Below, one piece after another: positions 6,572 to 12,371 of a stretch of 17,847 nucleotides of DNA; the stretch's first letter is position 1; the number at the start of each line of letters is the position of its first letter. Source of the stretch: UMGS1312 sp964631595 (GTDB taxonomy: Bacteria; Bacillota; Clostridia; Oscillospirales; CAG-272); contig CAZVXL010000027.1 in NCBI GenBank assembly GCA_964631595.1, positions 1 through 17,847 of the forward strand, written 5' to 3'. The notes beneath the pieces are model-generated. The model was given only the letters and a program-made list of their open reading frames with translations, was not told the DNA's origin and did no database searches. The translations under genes and the position numbers were made by a program.

Positions 6572-6705
6572 ATGCGGAGAGGACACCGCCACGGTAAACG
6601 GAAACATTTGCCATTCGCCGCGCGGCATGACCTTGGCGATATCATCGTCCGCCTGTGGTGGTATTGCCTGCCGGTGCTTTCCCGCATACCGAGGCGTAAG
6701 CCTTG
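6572..6705 (+). promoter_or_regulatory. Structured 5' leader of the MarR cluster, riboswitch-like
   Basis: The untranslated leader of about 158 bases folds on paper. An outer stem ATGCGG (6572-6577) pairs with CCGCAT (6682-6687); after an irregular G-U-rich segment it continues as CACCG (6584-6588) with CGGTG (6672-6676). Inside are hairpins GGTAAA/TTTGCC (6593-6598 with 6607-6612) and GGCGAT/ATCGTC (6635-6640 with 6644-6649... minus one wobble pair at 6636-6648). A separate GTAA-tetraloop hairpin CGAGGC/GCCTTG (6690-6695 with 6700-6705) abuts the ribosome site AGGTG (6706-6710). No long open frame with a ribosome site lies within it. I do not recognise it as a known riboswitch class. Confidence 0.5.
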
Positions 6706-6714
6706 AGGTGAGAG

Positions 6715-7152
6715 ATGGACAGATATATGATCGCAAATATAGCCTTTTCGAGGTTTGCGAGAAGCTATATGGAGCTGAAAAAAGACCTGCCGATAAGACC
6801 GAGCGAAATGGCGGTGCTGAATATCGTCATTCAGCGCGACGGGAAGTACACGCCGCTTATGATCGCAGATCTGCTCGGCGTGTCAAAGCCGATGATAGCG
6901 GCGCACATTCGCGTTCTGCTGAAAAAGGGATATATATCGAAGAAGCCGTCGGAGGATGACGGGCGCAGCTTTTACGTTGTGCCGACCGAAAAGGCGAGAG
7001 AGCTTGCCGACAGCTTTAATATGAAGCAGACGGAATATCTCAAAGCGGTCGAGACAAAGCTCGGTGCGGCGGAGTTTGACGAGCTTGTGCATTTGCTCTA
7101 TGAAAGTCTGCCCGTACTTGAAAGGATCAAAGAGGTGGAATATGCAAAATAA
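6715..7152 (+). CDS. MarR-family winged-helix regulator (first)
   Basis: 145-residue MarR-type regulator, a dimeric DNA-binding protein expected in the cytoplasm. Seen: an N-terminal helix, then LPIRPSEMAVLNIVIQ, the helix-turn-helix (PLMIADLLGVSKPMIAAHIR, about residues 47-66) with LLKKGYISKKPSEDDGRSFYVV forming the wing (DDGR is the usual wing-tip motif), and C-terminal dimerisation helices. ATG 6715 follows AGGTGAG. It overlaps the DUF5131 gene by 11 bases. First in the cluster, behind a consensus promoter with an operator-like palindrome, so probably autoregulatory. The inducing ligand is unknown; the nitroreductase and aldo/keto reductase downstream suggest a reactive small molecule or oxidative signal. 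Confidence 0.88.
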   Translation: MDRYMIANIAFSRFARSYMELKKDLPIRPSEMAVLNIVIQRDGKYTPLMIADLLGVSKPMIAAHIRVLLKKGYISKKPSEDDGRSFYVVPTEKARELADSFNMKQTEYLKAVETKLGAAEFDELVHLLYESLPVLERIKEVEYAK

Positions 7153-7918
7153 TGAGATAAGCAAAGCCGTTCCGTGGAATCCGTGGCACGGCTGTAAAAA
7201 GGTGAGCGCCGGATGCAAAAACTGCTTCGTATATAAAATGGACAGGCGCTACGGCAGGGACACCACTGTTATATCGAAGGGAAAGACCACGTATGAGCTA
7301 AAGGATAAGGACTGTCCCTACGGCTCGGTAGTGAAGCTCTGCTTCTCGTCGGATTTCTTCATCGAGGAGGCAGATGAGTGGCGTGAGGGCTGCTGGGATT
7401 TTATCCGCCGCAGGAGAGACTGTGTATTTGTCACCACGACCAAGCGTCCCGAAAGGATAATGAAGTGTCTGCCCGATGACTGGGGCGAGGGCTGGGAGCA
7501 TTTTCATCTGAGCATTTCCATAGAAAATCAGGAAATGGCGGACAGACGTCTCCCGTATTTCTTGGAGGCTCCGCTTGCACACCGCGAGGTGTTCTGCTCA
7601 CCGCTGATCGCTCCGATAAAGCTCGGAAAATACCTTGATACGGGGCTTATAAAATGCGTGAACGTCGGCGGCGAGATGTCCCCGAGGGACGAGGTGCGTC
7701 CGATTATGTGGGAGTGGGTGCGCGACCTCTATTTGGAGGCTAAGGAGCGGGAGATCGAGTTCTATTTTCATCAGTGCGGCTCGATGTTCATGCGCGACGG
7801 CGTGAATATCGGCAAGTGGAAGCTGAATGAGCAGATCGCCCGCGCCGAGGAGATACAGCATGAGCTTGAGGAGATGTACGGCGCGACTCCGAGAAGCGAG
7901 GAAAGGATACATTGCTGA
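7142..7918 (+). CDS. DUF5131 (phage Gp37/Gp68-like) protein with cysteine cluster
   Basis: 258-residue member of the DUF5131 family, first named from mycobacteriophage Gp37/Gp68 and of unproven function. The N-terminus VPWNPWHGCKKVSAGCKNC is diagnostic; Cys18-x6-Cys25-x2-Cys28 could hold an Fe-S cluster or zinc, and the family is often compared with radical SAM proteins. Also seen: KLCFSSDFF, FVTTTKRPERI, LSISIENQEMADRRLPYF, the VGGEMSPRDEVRP block, and FYFHQCGSMF, which adds another Cys and His. I chose ATG 7142 (ribosome site GAGGTGG) over the open frame from 7064, which lies within marR. No other phage genes surround it, so here it looks like a cellular gene co-regulated with redox enzymes. 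Confidence 0.85.
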   Translation: MQNNEISKAVPWNPWHGCKKVSAGCKNCFVYKMDRRYGRDTTVISKGKTTYELKDKDCPYGSVVKLCFSSDFFIEEADEWREGCWDFIRRRRDCVFVTTTKRPERIMKCLPDDWGEGWEHFHLSISIENQEMADRRLPYFLEAPLAHREVFCSPLIAPIKLGKYLDTGLIKCVNVGGEMSPRDEVRPIMWEWVRDLYLEAKEREIEFYFHQCGSMFMRDGVNIGKWKLNEQIARAEEIQHELEEMYGATPRSEERIHC

Positions 7919-7926
7919 GGCGGAAT

Positions 7927-8364
7927 ATGAATGAGACAAAGCTTGAGTTTTACCCGAAGCACCCGTCGGCGGAAAAGACCCACAGGATAGAGACAGGCGC
8001 AATGCCGCACCTTGAGACGGAATACCCGCTTGAAGTGAGAGCGCTTTGCGATGAATTTTCCGCCGATCGCGATGCCTTTTTGGAGAAGTATACCGACAGG
8101 CGCTTCTGTGTTACGGGTACGGTGAAAAAGGTGGGGCCGGATATCCACAATAAGCCGTCCGTGGAGCTGTCGGATCACGTGGACGGGCGTACATATGCGC
8201 TTGTGATATTCCCGACAGACGAGCATTACGGCAGGGTAAGGGTCGGAGATACGGTTACTGTCTGCGCCAATTATCTTGTTATGAGCAATCTGTTCGGTAC
8301 GGTCATGAAATACGGCGAGCTTGTATCGGTCGAAGGATGCGAGACGGCGCCGTGTGCGGAATAA
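7927..8364 (+). CDS. Small OB-fold (tRNA_anti-like) protein
   Basis: 145 residues with no signal peptide or membrane segment. The C-terminal ~90 residues look like a tRNA_anti-like OB fold: a beta-rich run starting RRFCVTGTVKKVGPDI, then YALVIFPTDEHY, then RVRVGDTVTVCANYLVMSN and TVMKYGELVSVEG. Such domains occur in many poorly characterised proteins. The N-terminal third (an acidic helix with LCDEFSADRDAFLEKY) probably packs against it. ATG 7927, with GAGG 6 bases before, is preferred over TTG 7912. It begins 8 bases after the DUF5131 stop, so it is cotranscribed. Nucleic-acid or protein binding is possible; no enzyme motif is visible. Confidence 0.65.
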   Translation: MNETKLEFYPKHPSAEKTHRIETGAMPHLETEYPLEVRALCDEFSADRDAFLEKYTDRRFCVTGTVKKVGPDIHNKPSVELSDHVDGRTYALVIFPTDEHYGRVRVGDTVTVCANYLVMSNLFGTVMKYGELVSVEGCETAPCAE

Positions 8365-8423
8365 ACTGAGACTTACTTGCATAAGAAATACAAAAAATAT
8401 TAATGGCATAAAGGAGAAAGCTT

Positions 8424-8957
8424 ATGAACACATTTGACGCAATTTACAGCAGAAGGTCTGTCCGCGAATTCAGCGGAGAGGGTATAGGAGATGCGGAGCT
8501 GGAGAAGATACTGAGTGCGGCGCAGGCGGCACCTGTCGGCAGAGCGATGTACGATACTCTCAGCATGACTGTAGTAAAGAACAGGGCACTGCTTGACAAA
8601 TGGGAAAAGCATATGGCAGCGGCTGTCGGTAACCCCGAGCTGCATCCGTTTTACGGCGCGCCTGTTGTTGTTTTGGTCTCGTCGGTAATACCGCCGAACA
8701 CATCGGGAAACGTCAATTATTCAAATGCCGCAATACTTGTGCAGAATATGGCGCTTGCCGCGACGGAGCTCGGCATAGGAGCCTGCCATATCTGGGGTGC
8801 GGTCGGCGTGCTCGGCGGGAATGCGGAGCTTGCGGCTGAGCTGAAGGTGCCGGCGGGAATGACGCCCTGTTGTGCGATAGCTCTCGGCGGCTTCGACGGC
8901 AAATACGAGCCGAGGGATATCCCCACGGATCGCATAAAGACCGAATACGTGAAATAA
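8424..8957 (+). CDS. Nitroreductase-family flavoprotein
   Basis: 177-residue FMN-dependent oxidoreductase of the nitroreductase superfamily, normally a dimer using NAD(P)H to reduce nitro compounds, quinones or similar electrophiles. Seen: the N-terminal FMN-phosphate motif AIYSRRSVREFSGE, the AAQAAPVGRAM segment, VVVLVS, the NAAILVQNMALAATELGIGACHIWG helix-turn region, and the C-terminal AIALGGFDGKYEP. ATG 8424 follows AAAGGAGAA. It lies 59 bases after the OB-fold gene with no terminator between, and 15 bases before the aldo/keto reductase. The true substrate cannot be told. Confidence 0.9.
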   Translation: MNTFDAIYSRRSVREFSGEGIGDAELEKILSAAQAAPVGRAMYDTLSMTVVKNRALLDKWEKHMAAAVGNPELHPFYGAPVVVLVSSVIPPNTSGNVNYSNAAILVQNMALAATELGIGACHIWGAVGVLGGNAELAAELKVPAGMTPCCAIALGGFDGKYEPRDIPTDRIKTEYVK

Positions 8958-8972
8958 GGCGTGGGTGAAGCA

Positions 8973-9926
8973 ATGCAAAGTATTGACAGACTCGGGCTCG
9001 GATGTATGGGAATGTCCAACCGCCGAAACCCGAAAAATTCGGCGGAAACGGTGCGGAGGGCGCTTGACTGCGGCATTTCGCTGTTTAATACGGGAGAATT
9101 CTACGGAGCGGGCGAGAGCGAAATGCTCGTCGGAGAGGCGCTGAATGGCGTGCCGCGCGACAGCTTTTTCCTGTCGGTCAAATTCGGCGTGCTTCCGCAG
9201 ACAGGCGGAGGCATATACGGGCTTGATAATAACCCCTTCAATATAAAGGGACACCTTGCGTATTCTCTTGCAAGACTCGGTATGGACTATGTGGATCTCT
9301 ATCAGCCTGCCCGTCAGGACACCGAGATCCCCGTGGAGGAGGTCGTGGGAGAGATATCAAGGCTTGTCGAGGCGGGGTATGTTCGGCATATCGGTCTGTC
9401 CATGGTAGATGCCGATACTCTCCGTCGCGCCTGCAAGATACATCCCATTCATACTGTTGAAATGTCGTATTCTCTGATCGACCGCGATATCGAGAGGGAG
9501 CTTATCGCCGCGGCAAAGGAGCTCGGTGTGCGTGTGCTTGCCTTCGGCACGGTGGGCCACGGGCTTTTTGCCGACAATGTGCTTGAAAATGCCGAGAGCG
9601 ATCCGCGTATAGCGCGCGGCTTGCTTTCGCCCGAGCACAGAGATGTAAATCTGCCGATGATAAAGGCAGTAGGGAAGATCGCGGACAGAAAAGGCGTATC
9701 GCTCTCACAGCTTGCCATCGCGTGGTCTCTTGCAAAGTACGACCATGTGCAAAGCCTTGTGGGAACAACAAATCCCGCCCATTTGCAAAGCGCGGTGGAT
9801 GCACTGAGCATCACGCTTACGGCGGATGATATCGCGGAGATAGAAGCGGCAATTCCCGCCGAGAAGATAAGCGGCAGACGTATGCGTAATTTCCGCTTCA
9901 CCGACGGACGTATGTCCGCACTGTGA
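8973..9926 (+). CDS. Aldo/keto reductase with non-canonical catalytic residues
   Basis: 317-residue TIM-barrel protein of the aldo/keto reductase superfamily, which normally uses NADPH to reduce carbonyls. Seen: RLGLGCMGMSN, the barrel segment SLFNTGEFYGAGESE, SVKFG, GMDYVDLYQPAR, GYVRHIGLSM, and the nucleotide-binding end ending GTTNPAHLQSAV. The catalytic tetrad is normally Asp, Tyr, Lys, His. Tyr44 and Lys70 are present, but the Asp position is Asn39 (codon AAT) and the His position aligns with Ala113 in YQPAR. The YxPAR form is shared by a known subgroup; the Asn seems unusual. ATG 8973 is preferred; a GTG at 8961 is an alternative. Last gene before the terminator. Confidence 0.88.
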   Translation: MQSIDRLGLGCMGMSNRRNPKNSAETVRRALDCGISLFNTGEFYGAGESEMLVGEALNGVPRDSFFLSVKFGVLPQTGGGIYGLDNNPFNIKGHLAYSLARLGMDYVDLYQPARQDTEIPVEEVVGEISRLVEAGYVRHIGLSMVDADTLRRACKIHPIHTVEMSYSLIDRDIERELIAAAKELGVRVLAFGTVGHGLFADNVLENAESDPRIARGLLSPEHRDVNLPMIKAVGKIADRKGVSLSQLAIAWSLAKYDHVQSLVGTTNPAHLQSAVDALSITLTADDIAEIEAAIPAEKISGRRMRNFRFTDGRMSAL

Positions 9927-9967
9927 TCCGAGCGGCGTGACCGATCCGCCTGACCTCGGCTTCTTGT

Positions 9968-10007
9968 ATGCACACCCTTATCCGCACGGATAAGGGTGTG
10001 CATTTTT
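9968..10007 (+). terminator. Strong Rho-independent terminator after the aldo/keto reductase
   Basis: A perfect 16-bp stem, ATGCACACCCTTATCC (9968-9983) with its complement at 9988-10003, a 4-base loop GCAC, and TTTTT at 10003-10007. It closes the MarR-DUF5131-OB-nitroreductase-aldo/keto reductase cluster and separates it from the next MarR unit. Confidence 0.94.
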
Positions 10008-10029
10008 ACATACAGTTCATATATTCTTC

Positions 10030-10058
10030 TTGAAGCAAATACAAATAAATGATATAAT
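10030..10058 (+). promoter_or_regulatory. Promoter of the second marR gene
   Basis: TTGAAG (10030-10035), a 17-base spacer, TATAAT (10053-10058). The -10 box overlaps the left edge of the palindrome at 10057-10075, so a bound repressor would occlude RNA polymerase. Confidence 0.85.
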
Positions 10059-10075
10059 CTAACCCAGTTAGCAAT
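10057..10075. promoter_or_regulatory. MarR operator, site 1
   Basis: ATCTAACCCAGTTAGCAAT, with core palindrome CTAAC-CCA-GTTAG at 10059-10071. It matches site 2 (10582-10600) at 17 of 19 positions. Its position at the -10 box of the marR promoter indicates autoregulation. Confidence 0.8.
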
Positions 10076-10094
10076 CTCGGGAGGAGGTGTGGCT

Positions 10095-10535
10095 TTGGCT
10101 ACGAATGAACAGATCGAGAGCTTGCTGAAGATGCTGAAAAAGGCTCCGCCGTCGGAGTGCTTCCCGAATTTCGACATGAACGTCGTCGGTATCAGAGCGA
10201 TACTGAAGCTTCTGAATGAGACGGACGAGAGGGTGACCGCCGGAAGAATAAGTGAGTGCATGAAGGTGAGCACCGCGCGAGTTGCCGTTCTGCTGAAGAA
10301 AATGACGGCAAAGGGGCTAATCGAAAAGGAAAGCGATTCCGCCGACGGACGTGTTGTCGTGGTGAGACTTACCGATCTCGGAAAGCGCACGGCGGACGGC
10401 TTCAGAGAGAACCTGTACGGGCGTATCGGAGAGATGATCGACAGGGTCGGTATGGAGAGAATGCTTGAATTTGCCGCGATCTCAAGTGAGATACAGGCGG
10501 TGATGAAGGAGACACATGGTAAGCTTGATATTTAG
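10095..10535 (+). CDS. MarR-family winged-helix repressor of the ABC exporter (second)
   Basis: 146-residue MarR-type regulator. Seen: an N-terminal helical segment, then NVVGIRAILKLLNETDERVT, the helix-turn-helix (GRISECMKVSTARVAVLLKK, about residues 50-69), MTAKGLIEKE, and the wing SDSADGRVVVVRLT with the typical DGR tip, then dimerisation helices. The start is TTG at 10095, 7 bases after GGAGG. The GTG at 10089 lies only 1 base after the same GGAGG and is too close to use it. It precedes the two exporter genes on the same strand, and near-identical palindromes lie at its own and their promoter. It probably represses both and is released by an exported compound. Confidence 0.88.
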   Translation: MATNEQIESLLKMLKKAPPSECFPNFDMNVVGIRAILKLLNETDERVTAGRISECMKVSTARVAVLLKKMTAKGLIEKESDSADGRVVVVRLTDLGKRTADGFRENLYGRIGEMIDRVGMERMLEFAAISSEIQAVMKETHGKLDI

Positions 10536-10553
10536 GACGGAGCGGATAGAAAT

Positions 10554-10581
10554 TTGATATCTGCTTTGTTTTAATGATAAT
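10554..10581 (+). promoter_or_regulatory. Promoter of the heterodimeric ABC exporter
   Basis: TTGATA (10554-10559), a 16-base spacer, and GATAAT (10576-10581), each one base from consensus. An alternative -10 is TAATAT at 10578. The operator begins at the next base. A separate promoter here lets the exporter be transcribed apart from marR. Confidence 0.65.
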
Positions 10582-10600
10582 ATCTAACCGAGTTAGAAAT
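10582..10600. promoter_or_regulatory. MarR operator, site 2
   Basis: ATCTAACCGAGTTAGAAAT, containing the perfect palindrome TCTAAC-CGA-GTTAGA at 10583-10597. It lies immediately after the -10 box and 19 bases before the exporter ATG. Same sequence as site 1 apart from two positions. Confidence 0.82.
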
Positions 10601-10619
10601 TCCAAAAAGGAGAAATACT

Positions 10620-12371
10620 ATGTTTAAGGTATTGAAAAAAATGAAGCGGCGCGACTGGTGCTTTGCGCTTGCCTGCGTTGCATTTATCGTAGTGCAGGTG
10701 TGGCTTGATATGACCATGCCGCAGTATATGAACGAGATCACCGTTCTTATCGAGACCTCGGGAAGCGCGATGAGCGACGTTTGGAGGGCGGGCGGCATGA
10801 TGCTGCTTTGCTCCTTGGGAAGCGTTGCGGCATCTGTTGCCACCGCGATCCTTGCGGCACGGATAGGCAGTAATCTTAGCTTCGCCCTGCGAGAGAGCCT
10901 GTTCAAAAAGGTGCAGACCTTTTCGATGGAGGAGATCGGAAGATTCTCCACCGCAAGCCTTATAACCCGTTCCACGAACGATATTCAGCAGGTGCTCATG
11001 TTTATCGTAATGGGACTGCAAATGCTGATAAAGGCGCCCATCACCGCGGCTTGGGCGATATGCAAGATAGCCGACCAGCAGTGGCAGTGGTCACTCATTA
11101 CGGCGATAGGCGTTGTCGTGGTGCTTGCCGTAGTGGGAATCTGTATAGGACTTGTCTTGCCCAAGGTCAAGAGAATGCAGATACTCACCGACGATCTTAA
11201 CCGCGTTACACGTGAGAATCTGAACGGACTGCGCGTTGTAAGAGCGTACAATGCCGAGGACTACCAAGAGAAGAAATTCGAAAAGGCGAACAACGAGCTG
11301 ACAAGAACACAGCTGTTCCAGCAGAGAACGATGGCGTTTATGATGCCCACGATGCAGCTTGTGCAAAGCGGACTTATGCTTGCGGTGTACTGGATCGGTG
11401 CGGCTCTCATGAGCAGTGCCGCCGACAGAGTCGACTTGTTCGGCAATATGATGGTGTTCAGCCAGTACGGTATCATGATAGTCATGTCCTTTATGATGCT
11501 TGTGATGCCGTTTATGATGCTGCCGCGTGCATCTGTTGCCGCAAAGCGTATCAATGAGGTACTTGATACCGTGCCGACTATCACTAACGGAACACTGACC
11601 GACGGCAAGGAGGGGCTTGAGGGAGAGATCGAATTCAGAAACGTCTCCTTCCGCTATCCCGATGCCGAGGATGATGTTGTTCACGGCATTACCTTTACCG
11701 CAAGGAAGGGTGAGACCGTCGCCTTTATCGGCTCTACCGGCTGCGGTAAGAGTACGGTCGTAAACCTCATCCCTCGCTTTTACGATGTGACCGAGGGAGA
11801 GGTGCTTGTCGACGGCGTAAATGTCAAGGAATATGACGAGCACGCGCTTCGCAATAAGATCGCCTACGTTTCGCAAAGGGCAGTCCTGTTCTCGGGCAGT
11901 ATCGGCTCAAATATCGCATACGGAGACAACGGTAAGTCCGCCGCCACCGCCGATGAGATCGCAGATGCCGTGGATATCGCACAGGCAAAGGATTTTGTCG
12001 AAGCGCTGTCGGATAAATATGACGGATATGTGGCACAGGGCGGCGCGAACTTCTCGGGCGGTCAAAAGCAACGTCTTTCGATAGCAAGAGCCGTTGCGAG
12101 AAATGCCGAGATCCTCATTTTCGACGATTCCTTCTCGGCACTTGACTACAAGACAGACAGACAGCTCAGAAAAACGCTTGACGAAAAATGCGGAGATGCC
12201 ACACGTATTATCGTGGCACAGCGAATCGGTACGATACGTGATGCCGACAGAATAATCGTCTTGGATGACGGTAAAATGGTGGGCAACGGCAAGCACGATG
12301 AGCTTATGCGGAACTGCGAGGTCTACAGGCAAATTGCCCTTTCACAGCTTTCAAAGGAGGAACTTGCATAA
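10620..12371 (+). CDS. ABC exporter half-transporter, degenerate ATP site subunit
   Basis: 583-residue type IV ABC exporter half: a six-helix membrane domain (about 1-310) fused to a nucleotide-binding domain. Seen: Walker A GSTGCGKST (371-379), Q-loop Gln419, signature FSGGQ (478-482), Walker B ILIFDD (498-503), D-loop SALD. The catalytic Glu after Walker B is Asp503 and the H-loop His is Gln534, so this subunit's own Walker site should hydrolyse ATP poorly. Its signature motif is intact and would complete the good site of its partner. ATG 10620 follows AAAGGAG. Its stop overlaps the partner's ATG by one base. Fits the BmrC-like side of heterodimeric multidrug exporters; the substrate is unknown. 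Confidence 0.92.
   Translation: MFKVLKKMKRRDWCFALACVAFIVVQVWLDMTMPQYMNEITVLIETSGSAMSDVWRAGGMMLLCSLGSVAASVATAILAARIGSNLSFALRESLFKKVQTFSMEEIGRFSTASLITRSTNDIQQVLMFIVMGLQMLIKAPITAAWAICKIADQQWQWSLITAIGVVVVLAVVGICIGLVLPKVKRMQILTDDLNRVTRENLNGLRVVRAYNAEDYQEKKFEKANNELTRTQLFQQRTMAFMMPTMQLVQSGLMLAVYWIGAALMSSAADRVDLFGNMMVFSQYGIMIVMSFMMLVMPFMMLPRASVAAKRINEVLDTVPTITNGTLTDGKEGLEGEIEFRNVSFRYPDAEDDVVHGITFTARKGETVAFIGSTGCGKSTVVNLIPRFYDVTEGEVLVDGVNVKEYDEHALRNKIAYVSQRAVLFSGSIGSNIAYGDNGKSAATADEIADAVDIAQAKDFVEALSDKYDGYVAQGGANFSGGQKQRLSIARAVARNAEILIFDDSFSALDYKTDRQLRKTLDEKCGDATRIIVAQRIGTIRDADRIIVLDDGKMVGNGKHDELMRNCEVYRQIALSQLSKEELA

Noticed and set aside
6627..6959. A 110-residue plus-strand open frame starting in the leader
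   Set aside because: It starts within the structured leader without a ribosome site and then overlaps the MarR gene in another frame; the MarR frame has clear family motifs.
7142..7918. Prophage remnant, suggested by the Gp37/Gp68 family name
   Set aside because: No integrase, capsid, tail, lysis or attachment-site signal is nearby, and the neighbours are ordinary metabolic or regulatory genes in one operon.
8365..8423. Promoter in the gap before the nitroreductase (TTGCAT with 17 bases to TTAATG)
   Set aside because: The -10 match is poor. An AT-rich gap alone does not support a separate promoter, though one cannot be excluded.
9449..10390. A 313-residue open frame on the minus strand
   Set aside because: It runs antisense through the aldo/keto reductase, a strong terminator, a promoter and the second marR gene. 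It shows no recognisable motifs and is explained as a frame shadow of well-supported genes.
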